Of a DNA stretch of 60,915 bases, positions 44,960 to 54,623 are shown in pieces. Origin of the DNA: Rhizobium freirei PRF 81 (GTDB lineage Bacteria > Pseudomonadota > Alphaproteobacteria > Rhizobiales > Rhizobiaceae); NCBI RefSeq assembly GCF_000359745.1, contig NZ_AQHN01000004.1:1-60915 (forward strand). The letters run 5' to 3'. Numbering within the stretch: the first letter of the stretch is position 1; every line of letters starts with the position of its first letter. The position numbers and the translations under genes were made by a program. The notes beneath the pieces were generated by a model. That model ran no database searches and was not told the DNA's origin. It saw nothing but the letters and a program-made list of their open reading frames with translations.

Positions 44960-46447
44960 TCAATGAGCGCCGGTATTTGATATCGGTGCGTTTCGAAGCG
45001 CGCAGAAGATCAAAATGGAAAGCACGGCGATCATCGCAGCCACCAGCATCAAGACCGAGCTGTGTGCAGCGCCGAAGGCTGCTTTGGCGGCGACTGCAAT
45101 TTCCAATCCCGCGCTGCCGCCGACGTCGTGAGCCGCGGTCATCGCCTCGCTGATGGAATTCGACACGCCATCGACATCGGCGGGATTGGAGAAGGACGAG
45201 CGGTAGATCGAATTCACCAGCACGCCGAAGATCGTGATGCCCAGGCCTCCGCCGAGCTCATACCCGGAGCTTTCGAGCGCGCCTGCGGCCCCGGCTTTTT
45301 CCGCGGGAGCGCTTCCCATGATCGCGATGGACGATGCGAGAAGCCCGACGCCGAGCGCAAAGCCGAGGATCGCAAGGAGGACGGCGATGGCATATGCATT
45401 CTTCGCCAGATCCGACAGCGAGATCGCAAACAGGGCAAGCGCCGCTATCGCCATCGACAACGAGGCGACGGCGCGAAGACCGTATCGATTGGCGAGCCAG
45501 CCGCCCGCGGGTCCACCGATTGCCGCGGCGACAACGATGGGCAGCATGAACACGCCGGCTTCAAGCGGTGTCTTGTCGAGGACGTACTGGAGCTCCTGTG
45601 CCAGCACGAGCTCGAACCCGGCAAGCGATCCGCTGGCAACGAAGGCCATGATCAGGCCGGTGCCGATCGCTGGCTTCGCCAGCAGGGACAGTTCAAGCAT
45701 CGGGTTTTCCGACGAGATCTGTATGCGGGAGAACCAGATCAGCAATGCCACGCCGATCATGAGAATGACGACACTTTGAAGGTCCAGCCCTGCCTCGAAG
45801 CCGGACTTGATGCCGTAGACGGCAAGGATCAAGCCGGCGACCAGGAGCAAGGCCTGTCCAGGCTTCCACGTCGCTTCGGAGTTGCCTGGCTGGGAGGGGA
45901 CGAGCTTCCAGACGGCCGGGATAACCAGCATCATGACAGGCACGTTGACGAGGAAGACCGAACCCCACCAGAAATGCTCCAGCAGTACGCCGCCGATGAG
46001 GGGGCCAATGGCAGCGCCAGCCATGCCGACCACGCTCCAGATGCCGAGCGCCGTTGCCCGTTCGGTGTCATCCTCGAACGCCTGCCGGATCAAGGCGAGG
46101 ACGCAGGGCATGATCATGGCCGAACCGATCCCGAGTATCGCACGTGTCATAATCAGCATCAGGGCGGAGGTCGAGAATGCGGCGGCGACGGAGGTAGCAC
46201 CAAAGATGCCGAGCCCGATCAGGAGCATCTGACGGTAGCCGATCCTGTCGGCCAGCGTCCCCATCGGGACGAGCAGGCCTGCCATGACCAGAGGATAGAC
46301 GTCGATGATCCATAGCACTTCATTTCCCGAGGCGCCCAAAGCAACGGCAAGGGAAGGGATCGCGATGTGAAGGATCGTCGTGTCGACGACGACGGGAGTG
46401 AATGCCATCATTACGGCGGCAAGGATGAGCCATCGACCTGAGTGCAT
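44960..46447 (-). CDS. DHA2 family MFS efflux transporter (SmvA/QacA-like)
   Basis: A 495-residue, 14-helix MFS pump. It begins MHSGRWLILAAVMMAFTPVVVDTTILHIAIPSLAVALGASGNEVLWIIDVYPLVMAGLLVPMGTLADRIGYRQM, the DHA2 signature also found in SmvA and QacA, which export quaternary ammonium compounds and other cations. Motif A (GTLADRIGYRQ) is intact. It is followed 43 bp upstream by the RND pump gene on the same strand, so adaptor, RND pump and this gene may form one transcript. Confidence 0.9.
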   Translation of the reverse strand: MHSGRWLILAAVMMAFTPVVVDTTILHIAIPSLAVALGASGNEVLWIIDVYPLVMAGLLVPMGTLADRIGYRQMLLIGLGIFGATSVAAAFSTSALMLIMTRAILGIGSAMIMPCVLALIRQAFEDDTERATALGIWSVVGMAGAAIGPLIGGVLLEHFWWGSVFLVNVPVMMLVIPAVWKLVPSQPGNSEATWKPGQALLLVAGLILAVYGIKSGFEAGLDLQSVVILMIGVALLIWFSRIQISSENPMLELSLLAKPAIGTGLIMAFVASGSLAGFELVLAQELQYVLDKTPLEAGVFMLPIVVAAAIGGPAGGWLANRYGLRAVASLSMAIAALALFAISLSDLAKNAYAIAVLLAILGFALGVGLLASSIAIMGSAPAEKAGAAGALESSGYELGGGLGITIFGVLVNSIYRSSFSNPADVDGVSNSISEAMTAAHDVGGSAGLEIAVAAKAAFGAAHSSVLMLVAAMIAVLSILIFCALRNAPISNTGAH

Positions 46448-46490
46448 TTGTCAGCTCCTACGCAGCATGAAGATCATGCCGCCCATCCGG

Positions 46491-49400
46491 TCAGGGATGG
46501 GCGGCCGGTGCGGGCGGGACGTCAGCGCGCGCATCGTCATCAACCGGTCTCTTGGTCCGCAATAGGGACAGTACGAAGACGAAGAAGACCGGGACGAAGA
46601 AGACGGCGAGAACCGTGGCCGAGATCATGCCACCGAGGACGCCGGTGCCGATCGCGTTCTGGCTGGCCGCACTTGGGCCGGTGGCGATCGCCAGCGGCAC
46701 GACGCCGAGCGTAAAGGCAAGCGACGTCATCACGATCGGGCGGAAGCGGACACGCGCCGCCTCCACCGCCGATTCAAGCATGGGCTTGCCTTGGGCGTAA
46801 TAATCCTTGGCGAATTCGACGATCAGGATGGCGTTCTTCGCCGACAGGCCGATGATCGCGATGAGGCCTACCTTGAAATAAAGATCGTTCGGCATCTCGC
46901 GCAGCACCGCCGCCAGCACGCATCCGATGATGCCGAGCGGCACGACAAGCATGACCGACAAAGGGATCGACCAGCTTTCGTAGAGACCTGCCAATAGCAG
47001 GAAGACGAAGAGAATGCTGAAGCCGAAGAGGATCGGTGCCTGATTACCGGAGGAAATTTCCTCACGCGACTGGCCGGACCACTCATAGCCGAAGCCATCG
47101 GGAAGTTCGGATGCCAGGCGTTCCATCTCGGTGATCGCCGCGCCTGAAGACTTGCCTTCGGCCGCCTGCCCGGTGATGCGGACGGTCGGATAGCCGTTGT
47201 AGCCGACGATCTGCGGATCGCCCTTGCGCCAGTCGGCGGTCGTAAACGATGCCAGCGGCACCATCCCGCCGCTGGCGTTGCGAACGTTCAGCTTCATCAT
47301 ATCTTCGACCTGCATGCGGCTGCGGCCGTCCGCCTGCACGATGACCTGCTGCATGCGGCCTGCATTCGGGTAGTCGTTGATGTAGGAGGAGCCGAGATTC
47401 GCGGTGATCGCATCGTTGATGTCGGAGAAGCTGACGCCGAAGGTGTTTGCCTTCTCGCGGTCGATCGCAAGCGTGATCTGCGCCGCCTCCTGCATGCCTT
47501 CGACGCGGACATTCGTCACCACGCTGCTCTTGGCAGCCTTTGCCATCAACTCCTCCGCGGCTTGCTTGAGAGCCTTCTGCCCGCGCCCGGCGCGGTCCTG
47601 AAGCCTGAAGGAGAAGCCGCTCGTCGTGCCAAAGCCATCGATCGGCGGCGGCGAGAGCGCGTACGAGGTGGCGTCCTTCAATCCGGCGAGCTGGGCATTG
47701 ACGCGCTCGGCGATCTCAGGGACCGAGCTGCCAGCCGGCCGCACGCTCCAGTCCTTGAGCGTAACGAAGGCGATGGCAGAATTCGGGCCGTTTCCGGAGA
47801 AGCTGAAGCCCTGGACGGCGAAGATGTTCTCGACCGCGGGTTCGGCCCTGAAGATGGCCTCGATCTGTTGCAGCGACGCGATCGTGCGATTGGCGCTTGC
47901 CTCCGGTGGTCCCTGAATGTCGACGATCAGGATGCCCTGATCCTCTTCCGGCACGAAGGAGCCCGGCAAGTTGACGAAAATGTAGCCAAGGCCGACGACA
48001 AGCGCGAGGTAGACGACCATCATCCGTCCCGACCGGCGTGCAAGGCCGGCGGCGGTCTTCGTGTAGCCGGCAGTCATCCCGTCGAACTTGCGATTGAACC
48101 AGCCGCCGAGCCCCTTCTTCGCGTGGTGATCAGCCTTGATCGGTTTCAGGAACGTGGCGCAGAGCGCCGGTGTCAGTGAAAGCGCCAGGAAGGCCGAGAA
48201 CATGATCGAGACGACCATGGTCAGCGAGAACTGCCGGTAGATGATCCCGGAAGCGCCCGGAAAGAATGCCATCGGAATGAAGACGCAGGAGAGCACCAGC
48301 GTAATGCCGAGGATGGCGCCGGTGATCTGCTTCATCGCCTTCTGCGTCGCGGCCTTCGGCGGCAAGCCTTCCTCGGCCATGATGCGCTCGACGTTTTCGA
48401 CCACGACGATCGCGTCGTCGACGAGGATGCCGATCGCCAGAACCATGGCAAACATGGTCAGCACGTTGATGGAGAATCCCGTCGCGTACATGACGGCGCA
48501 AGTCCCCAGCAGCGCGACCGGGACGACAAGCGTCGGGATGATCGTGTAGCGAAAGTTCTGCAGGAAGACGAACATCACGATGAAGACGAGCGCGATCGCC
48601 TCGACCAGCGTGTGCACGACCTTCTCGATCGAGGCATTGACAAAGGGGCTGGTGTCGTAGGGTATCGAATATTCGACGCCCTTCGGGAAGAACTTCGACA
48701 GTTCGTCCATCTTCGCCTTGACGGCTTTCGAAACCGCAACGGCGTTGCCGGTCGAGGAAAGCTGGATTGCGAGGCCGGCGCTCGGATTGCCGTTGAGCCG
48801 GCTCGTTGTGGAGTAGTTTTCCGCGCCGTTCTCAATGCGCGCGATGTCGCGCAGGCGCACGGTCGAGCCATCGGGATTGGCGCGAAGGATTACGTCGCCG
48901 AACTGCTTCGCGCTGTTGAGCTGCCCTTCGACGATGACGGTCGCGGTGAGATCCTGGCTGACCGGGTTCGGAGTGGCCCCGATCTGGCCGGCGGCGACTT
49001 GCGCATTCTGGGCAGCAATCGCCGCACTGATGTCGGCGGCCGTCAGATGGAGGCCGACCATCTTGTCCGGGTCGATCCAGACGCGAAGCGCCCTTTGCGA
49101 AGCGAAGACCTGCGCGCGTCCGACGCCCGGGAGGCGGCGGAGTTCGCCGAGGACATTGCGGTTGATGTAGTCGCCGAGTGCGATCTCGTCCATCTTGCCG
49201 TCGGCGGAGGTCAGGGCTGCGATCAGCAGGAAGCCGGCGCTGGCCTCCTCGACCTGAATGCCTCGTGTCCGGACCGTCTGCGGCAACCGTGCCTCGACAC
49301 GGCGGACGGCGTTCTGAACGTCAACCGTCGCCTTGCCGATGTCCGTTCCCGAGGCAAAGGTCGCGTTGATGCTTACCGAACCGGAGTTGTCCGAGGTCGA

Positions 49401-49637
49401 TTCGAAGTCGACGATGCCATGGACGCCGTTGAGCTCCTCTTCGATGAGACGGGTAACCCCCTGATAGATTTCCTGCGGAGACGCGCCGGGATAGGAGGCG
49501 GAGATCGATAGCTGCGGAGGCGCGACTGCGGGATATTGCGCGACCGGCAGCGAGGGAATCGTAATGATCCCGGCGATCATGATGAAGAGCGCGAAAACCC
49601 ATGCGAGAACGGGTCGCTTGATAAAGAGCTGTGCCAT
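46491..49637 (-). CDS. RND multidrug efflux pump (AcrB/MexB type)
   Basis: A 1048-residue hydrophobic-amphiphilic-efflux RND transporter, full length for the family. It starts MAQLFIKRPVLAWVFALFIMIAG. The proton relay residues are present: the aspartate pair in GILVDDAIVVVENVERIM near residue 408 and the lysine in GLSAKNAILIVEFAKDYY near 940. The porter-domain repeats and the LPGSFVPEEDQGIL loop near 570 are seen. ATG at 49637 is chosen, seven bases after the adaptor stop. It exports drugs or toxic metabolites with the adaptor at 49645; the outer-membrane channel is missing here. Confidence 0.95.
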   Translation of the reverse strand: MAQLFIKRPVLAWVFALFIMIAGIITIPSLPVAQYPAVAPPQLSISASYPGASPQEIYQGVTRLIEEELNGVHGIVDFESTSDNSGSVSINATFASGTDIGKATVDVQNAVRRVEARLPQTVRTRGIQVEEASAGFLLIAALTSADGKMDEIALGDYINRNVLGELRRLPGVGRAQVFASQRALRVWIDPDKMVGLHLTAADISAAIAAQNAQVAAGQIGATPNPVSQDLTATVIVEGQLNSAKQFGDVILRANPDGSTVRLRDIARIENGAENYSTTSRLNGNPSAGLAIQLSSTGNAVAVSKAVKAKMDELSKFFPKGVEYSIPYDTSPFVNASIEKVVHTLVEAIALVFIVMFVFLQNFRYTIIPTLVVPVALLGTCAVMYATGFSINVLTMFAMVLAIGILVDDAIVVVENVERIMAEEGLPPKAATQKAMKQITGAILGITLVLSCVFIPMAFFPGASGIIYRQFSLTMVVSIMFSAFLALSLTPALCATFLKPIKADHHAKKGLGGWFNRKFDGMTAGYTKTAAGLARRSGRMMVVYLALVVGLGYIFVNLPGSFVPEEDQGILIVDIQGPPEASANRTIASLQQIEAIFRAEPAVENIFAVQGFSFSGNGPNSAIAFVTLKDWSVRPAGSSVPEIAERVNAQLAGLKDATSYALSPPPIDGFGTTSGFSFRLQDRAGRGQKALKQAAEELMAKAAKSSVVTNVRVEGMQEAAQITLAIDREKANTFGVSFSDINDAITANLGSSYINDYPNAGRMQQVIVQADGRSRMQVEDMMKLNVRNASGGMVPLASFTTADWRKGDPQIVGYNGYPTVRITGQAAEGKSSGAAITEMERLASELPDGFGYEWSGQSREEISSGNQAPILFGFSILFVFLLLAGLYESWSIPLSVMLVVPLGIIGCVLAAVLREMPNDLYFKVGLIAIIGLSAKNAILIVEFAKDYYAQGKPMLESAVEAARVRFRPIVMTSLAFTLGVVPLAIATGPSAASQNAIGTGVLGGMISATVLAVFFVPVFFVFVLSLLRTKRPVDDDARADVPPAPAAHP

Positions 49638-49644
49638 GTCTGAA

Positions 49645-50829
49645 TTACTTCGCGGCCTGGTCTGAGGAGTTCTGGTCGGCATTGTGCGGCGACCAGGGTT
49701 CGGCGACGACCTTGCCTCCCGGCGTCACCTTCTGGACCCCGTCGGCGATGATGGTTTCACCATTCTTCAGTCCCGAGAGGACGATCCATTCGGAGCCGAG
49801 GGAAGCGCCGAGAATGATATTGCGCACCTGTGCCGTCTGGTCGGAGGCGAGCACGAAGATCTGCGGATTACCACCGGTATCTCTCGTCACCGCCCTTTGC
49901 GGAATCGTGATGCCGGCTTGCTGGACTGCCTGCTCGATGCGCACGCGGACATACATTCCCGGCAGGAGATCACCTTTCGGATTAGGGAATTCCGCTCTCA
50001 GCGTCACCTGTCCGGTATTGGGATCGACATTTGCGTTCGAGAACAGGAGTTTGCCGGGTTCGGCATAGACCTTGCCGCCGTCGAAGACGAGTTCGACGCG
50101 TGCCTGGCCGGGCGCCGGGCTTTCGAGCTTGCCGTCGCTGACCGCTTGCTTGAGCGCAAGGAGCTGCTGCGCCGATTGGGTGAAATCGGCGTAGACCGGA
50201 TCGACTTGCTGGATCAGTGCAAGGTTGGAGGTGCTGTCCGCCGTGACCAGCGTTCCTTCGGTGGCGAGCGCGCCGCCGATGACGCCGGTGATCGGCGCGC
50301 GTACCTCGGTGTAGCCGAGGTTTATCTTGGTTTCGTCAAGGGCAGCCTGCTGGGCCGCGACGTCCGCTTCAGCCTGATCGAGGGCGACGGCGGCGGTATC
50401 GTAATCCACCGCGCTCACGACATTGCGCTCACGGAGCAGGCGCTGGCGTTCAAGCTGCTGCTTGGCATTGGCCTGGATCGCCCTGGCTTTCTTCAGCGCC
50501 GCTTCGGCGCTGGCAACGCGGACTTCGAACAGGCGCGGATCGATCCGATAAAGGACGTCGTCCTTATGCACCAGGCTGCCCTGCTGGAAGACCCGCTCCT
50601 GCAGGATGCCCGAGACTCTCGCGCGCACTTCGGAAACCCTGGTTGCGGCAATGCGGCCGGGAAGCTCGCTCATGACAGGAACGGCGTGCGCCTTCAATTC
50701 AACGACCCCGACCGCCGGCGGCGGCATCTGGCTTGCTTCCGGGGAGGAGACATGACCTGCCACCAGTGCGAGCATCGCCGTCATCGTCAGCAGCGCCTTT
50801 CGCCCGTGCAGTCCCTTGTTCATCAGCAT
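49645..50829 (-). CDS. RND efflux adaptor (AcrA/MexA type)
   Basis: A 394-residue periplasmic adaptor with a signal sequence at about 1-32 (KALLTMTAMLALVAGHVSSPEA; no lipobox cysteine), the lipoyl half-motif AATRVSEVRARVSGILQERVFQQGSLVHKDDVLYRIDPRLFEV, an alpha-hairpin with the RLLREREVVSA-like block, and GYTEVRAPITGVIG. The start at 50829 has AGGAAG upstream. It is cotranscribed with the RND pump and divergent from the two-component system at 51061, which probably controls it. Confidence 0.93.
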   Translation of the reverse strand: MLMNKGLHGRKALLTMTAMLALVAGHVSSPEASQMPPPAVGVVELKAHAVPVMSELPGRIAATRVSEVRARVSGILQERVFQQGSLVHKDDVLYRIDPRLFEVRVASAEAALKKARAIQANAKQQLERQRLLRERNVVSAVDYDTAAVALDQAEADVAAQQAALDETKINLGYTEVRAPITGVIGGALATEGTLVTADSTSNLALIQQVDPVYADFTQSAQQLLALKQAVSDGKLESPAPGQARVELVFDGGKVYAEPGKLLFSNANVDPNTGQVTLRAEFPNPKGDLLPGMYVRVRIEQAVQQAGITIPQRAVTRDTGGNPQIFVLASDQTAQVRNIILGASLGSEWIVLSGLKNGETIIADGVQKVTPGGKVVAEPWSPHNADQNSSDQAAK

Positions 50830-51060
50830 TGATGCTTCCTGTCTGGACCGAAGTGGATGGCTTTTCGGACAAATTGTCTCGCAAGCTTGCGGCCTCGGTT
50901 CCTTCGAACATTCGTGTTTTTATTCCGCGGTTTCCGCTAATTTACGCTAGACAGCACAACTGTTGCGTTTCAATGGAGCGTATGTGGAGGTTTCGTGGAG
51001 ATGCGAAATGAGTGTTGACGCGCGCCTTCGTGAAGCCTTTTGTCGGGACAGGAGGTGCGT

Positions 51061-51759
51061 ATGGAAAACGCTCTTGTACTGATCATCGAGGACGAGCCGG
51101 AAATTTCCGATATCCTCGAGCGCTATTTCGAGCGCGAGGGATTCCGCGTCTTGACGGCGTCGGATGGAGAGATTGGGCTTTCCCATCATCAGCGCCTCCG
51201 GCCCGATCTGGTCGTTCTCGACGTCAAGCTGCCCAAGCTCGACGGTTACGCCGTCCTCGCAGCGATCCATAAACGCGGCGACACGCCTGTTATCATGGTG
51301 ACCGCGCTGGCGGACGACGTGGACAGGCTGCAGGGCCTGCGGGCGGGAGCCGACGATTATGTGGTCAAGCCTTTCAACCCGGCCGAAGTCGTTGCTCGCG
51401 CCAGAGCGATCCTCAGACGTTCAGTTGCCGGCGGCATGGGCAACAAGGTTTTGCGGATCGGAAAGCTCTCGGTCGATCCGGTTGCGCATGTGGCCTCGGT
51501 CGATAATGGCGATCAGCGCGTCCTCCTGCCGCTGACCCGCACGGAGTTCCGGATCCTTGAATTCATGGCCGGCTATCAGAACAGGGCCTTCGAGAGAGGC
51601 GAGATCATCGACGCCTGCCTTCCCGAAGGCGAAGCCCTGGACAGGACGGTCGACAGCCACATGAGTAAACTCCGCAGGAAGCTGGAAGCGGCCGGCGTCG
51701 GCAATCTTCTCAACGGCGTCAGAGGAGTGGGCTACCGCCTTGGCGACCTCGGTCAATAA
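51061..51759 (+). CDS. OmpR-family response regulator
   Basis: A 232-residue response regulator. The receiver domain (residues 1-120) has the acidic pair EDEP near 10-13, the phosphorylation aspartate in PDLVVLDVKLPKLDGY near 53, the switch threonine in VTALAD and the lysine in VKPF. The C-terminal winged helix has LTRTEFRILEFMAGYQNRAFERGEIIDACLP and SHMSKLRRKLEAAG. ATG at 51061 follows AGGAGGTGCGT. It resembles BaeR/AdeR-type regulators of RND pumps and is divergent from one. The kinase gene overlaps its 3' end by 20 bases. Confidence 0.93.
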   Translation: MENALVLIIEDEPEISDILERYFEREGFRVLTASDGEIGLSHHQRLRPDLVVLDVKLPKLDGYAVLAAIHKRGDTPVIMVTALADDVDRLQGLRAGADDYVVKPFNPAEVVARARAILRRSVAGGMGNKVLRIGKLSVDPVAHVASVDNGDQRVLLPLTRTEFRILEFMAGYQNRAFERGEIIDACLPEGEALDRTVDSHMSKLRRKLEAAGVGNLLNGVRGVGYRLGDLGQ

Positions 51760-52798
51760 TAGCCTCAACCGACAGATCATCTGGTCGACCACGATCGTCG
51801 CGTTCGTTTCCCTGTCGGTCATGTTCTTCGGGTTCCTGATCTACGGCTGGGTCTGGGATTGGTTGTTTCCCGGAGCCATCAGCAGCGAGGAATGGGCTCC
51901 GACCGATTTCGTGGTTCTCGCCATCAATGTCGCGATCGGCCAGGCCGTCGGAGCCTATGTCGGCTGGCGGCTTGCCCGAAGGCTGGTCAAGCCGCTCATC
52001 GCCGTGGCACACGCCGCCCGCACCATCGCCGAGGGCGATTTCACCGGCCGCGCGACGGGGCAGGGGACGTTCGGCGAAGCCGATCGCCTGATCGAGGATT
52101 TCAACCAGATGGCGGAGAAGCTGCAGAGGGCGGAGAAGGAACTCCAATATTCGAATTCCGCCATCGCCCACGAGCTTCGCACGCCGCTGACGATTCTTCG
52201 CGGGCGCATGCAGGGTTTGGCCGACGGCGTGTATGAGCCGAACCAGGATGCCTTTCTCGGCTTGGTCAAGCATATCGATTCCCTGACCCGCATTGTCGAG
52301 GATCTCAAGACCCTCTCGCTGATGAATGCCGGCCGGATGGAACTCCAGATTTCAAGCTTCGATCTGGCGGCCGAAGTCGGCGATACCCTTGACACCATGA
52401 GACCGGCGCTGTCCGCGCAAAGGCTAGAGGTCGTCGTCAACATGCGCAGCGCACCGCTCAACGCGGATCGCGCGCGGGTTCGGCAGATTGTTCTTGCCTT
52501 GATAGACAATGCTGCGCGCTATGCGCCTGGCTCGCGCCTGGAGGTCAGAACCTTCACGAAGGGCGAGTTTGCCATTCTGCAGGTTTCCGACAGCGGACCG
52601 GGAATGTCTCCTTTGGAGCAGGAATACGCCTTCGAGCGCTTCTGGAGAGCCGATGAAGCCCGAAGCCGGAGGGCTGGAGGGTCCGGGCTCGGTCTGTCCG
52701 TGGTCAAGGCGATTGCGGAGGCGCATGGCGGCAAAGCCACGATCGAGAGCCGCAAGGGCGGCGGCACGACCGTGCGTGTGACCATCCCGCGTTATTGA
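51740..52798 (+). CDS. Sensor histidine kinase (BaeS/AdeS type)
   Basis: A 352-residue membrane histidine kinase. Two helices (about residues 12-35 and 57-78) flank a very short periplasmic loop, then a HAMP domain (RRLVKPLIAVAHAARTIAEGDFTGR), the H-box SAIAHELRTPLTILRGRM near 140 and the catalytic domain with NAARYAPGS (N), DSGPGMSP (G1) and GSGLGLSVV (G2). The start is TTG at 51740 within the response regulator gene. It should phosphorylate that regulator. The tiny periplasmic part suggests sensing within the membrane. Confidence 0.9.
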   Translation: MATSVNNSLNRQIIWSTTIVAFVSLSVMFFGFLIYGWVWDWLFPGAISSEEWAPTDFVVLAINVAIGQAVGAYVGWRLARRLVKPLIAVAHAARTIAEGDFTGRATGQGTFGEADRLIEDFNQMAEKLQRAEKELQYSNSAIAHELRTPLTILRGRMQGLADGVYEPNQDAFLGLVKHIDSLTRIVEDLKTLSLMNAGRMELQISSFDLAAEVGDTLDTMRPALSAQRLEVVVNMRSAPLNADRARVRQIVLALIDNAARYAPGSRLEVRTFTKGEFAILQVSDSGPGMSPLEQEYAFERFWRADEARSRRAGGSGLGLSVVKAIAEAHGGKATIESRKGGGTTVRVTIPRY

Positions 52799-52898
52799 AC
52801 CTCCAACGCCCTATACGCGATGGCGAGCGCCGTTGTTCGATAAGCCCCTGCAAGGGCACCCAGGAAGATTCCGGCCGCTTCGAGGCGATCCGGCGCTC

Positions 52899-54623
52899 TC
52901 AATAAGACGCAATCAGGTTCGTCCCGAAATCCGGCTGCACGCCGAGCATGGGCGCTGCCTGCTTGATGATGTCGCGCACCATCGGCGCTGCGGTGTTGGT
53001 GGCGAAGGTGAGGTTATGCTCGCCGGTCAGCGGCTGGTCCACGAAGGCGAGCACCACGTATTTCGGGTGATCGATCGGGAAGGCACCGAGGAAGGAGTTG
53101 AAGCTCAGCTTGTGGGAATAGACGCCGTGGATCACCTTGTTCGCGGTGCCTGTCTTGCCGCCGACATGATAGCCGGGAACGTTGGCTGGCTTGCCGGAAC
53201 CTTCCTGGCCGTTCAGCTTGAACAAGGAGCGGATGATGTCGCTGGTCGCCGGTTTGACGATCGGGGTTTCGACCTTTTCGGCTTCTTCGCGCGTGCGCGG
53301 CAGGAAGGTCGGCTCGATCAGCTCGCCGCCGTCCATCAGCGCTGCGCCGGCTACGGCCGTCTGCAGCGGCGTCGTGGCGACGCCGTGGCCGAAGGAGATC
53401 GTGATCGAGTTGATCTTCTTCCAGACGTGAGGCTGGGTCGGCATTTTCACTTCGGGCAATTCGGTCTTCAGTTTGGTCAAAAGACCAAAGCGGGTGAGAT
53501 AGGCCTTCTGGTTCTCCATGCCGACACGATCCATCAGCTTGGCGGTGCCGATGTTCGATGAATAGCGGAAGATTTCCGGCACGGTCAGCCACCTGCGCGG
53601 CACGTCACGGTCGTCATGGATGATAAAACCGCCATAGTGCAACGGCGCGGAAGCATCGAAGGTATCGCTTGTCTTGACCGCGCCGACGTCGAAGGCCATC
53701 GCCATCGAGAAGGTCTTGAATGTCGAGCCCATTTCGAACGTACCGTTCGACATGCGGTTGAGCCAGCCGTCGCTGCCGGTCGCCTGCGGGTCGTTCGGGT
53801 CGAAATCGGGAGCGGAGGCCATGGCCAGCACCTCGCCGGTGTGGATATCCAGCACCACGGCACCCGCCGCCTTGCCCTTGTAGAGATCGAGCGCACTGCT
53901 GACGACGTCGTGCACGACGTTCTGAACGCGCAGATCGACCGAAAGTTTGACCGGCTGCAGCGTATCCTGGCTCGTCAGGCCTGTGGAATCGAGATCCGAC
54001 AGGCCCTGCATGTCGAGATATTTCTCCATTCCGGCCACGCCATGATTGTCGATATCGACATAGCCGAGAATGTGGGCGGCGGTGCGCCCGCCGGGATAGA
54101 AGCGCTTGACCTCCGGCCGGAAACCGATCGCCGGAATGCCGAGGGCCAGAATTTCGCTCTGCTGCTTCGGCGTCAGCTGCCGGCGCAGCCAGGCGAAGTG
54201 CGAGCGGTGGTCGGCAAGCTTCTTATAGAGCGACTTACGGTCGATATCGGGAAAGACCGTGGCTATCTTTTCGACCGCTTCGTCGGCATCGACGACGCGG
54301 TTCGGCTCGGCGAACATCGAGACGGTGCGGATGTCGGTCGCGAGCAGCTCGCCGTTTCTGTCGACGATATCGGGGCGGGCGGCAATCACACGCTCGGGCG
54401 GGATCGATGAAGCGTCGTCCCTCGGCGCCATACCGAATAAGGTAAGCTTGGCGAAGATCACGGCGTAGACCATGATCAGTCCGCCGCTGAGCATCACGAT
54501 GCGGGCTTTCGCGAGCTTGCTGTGCCCTGTGGCTTGCACGGCAGGACGTCTGCGCGATCCCGGACCGAAGGTGAGCCTGACAAGGCGACCGCTATTTGCG
54601 CTTAGAGCATGAAGGATCGACAT
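52899..54623 (-). CDS. Class B penicillin-binding protein (FtsI/PBP3-like transpeptidase)
   Basis: A 574-residue division-type D,D-transpeptidase. One N-terminal membrane helix (IVMLSGGLIMVYAVIFAKLTLF, about residues 42-64) is followed by the pedestal domain (RPDIVDRNGELLATDIRTVSMFAEP) and the transpeptidase domain. Active-site motifs are STFK near 300, SSN near 354 and KTGT near 489. It cross-links septal peptidoglycan. It stands alone, away from any mra/ftsL/mur cluster, so it is probably an extra copy besides the chromosomal ftsI. The start lacks a strong ribosome site. Confidence 0.92.
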   Translation of the reverse strand: MSILHALSANSGRLVRLTFGPGSRRRPAVQATGHSKLAKARIVMLSGGLIMVYAVIFAKLTLFGMAPRDDASSIPPERVIAARPDIVDRNGELLATDIRTVSMFAEPNRVVDADEAVEKIATVFPDIDRKSLYKKLADHRSHFAWLRRQLTPKQQSEILALGIPAIGFRPEVKRFYPGGRTAAHILGYVDIDNHGVAGMEKYLDMQGLSDLDSTGLTSQDTLQPVKLSVDLRVQNVVHDVVSSALDLYKGKAAGAVVLDIHTGEVLAMASAPDFDPNDPQATGSDGWLNRMSNGTFEMGSTFKTFSMAMAFDVGAVKTSDTFDASAPLHYGGFIIHDDRDVPRRWLTVPEIFRYSSNIGTAKLMDRVGMENQKAYLTRFGLLTKLKTELPEVKMPTQPHVWKKINSITISFGHGVATTPLQTAVAGAALMDGGELIEPTFLPRTREEAEKVETPIVKPATSDIIRSLFKLNGQEGSGKPANVPGYHVGGKTGTANKVIHGVYSHKLSFNSFLGAFPIDHPKYVVLAFVDQPLTGEHNLTFATNTAAPMVRDIIKQAAPMLGVQPDFGTNLIASY

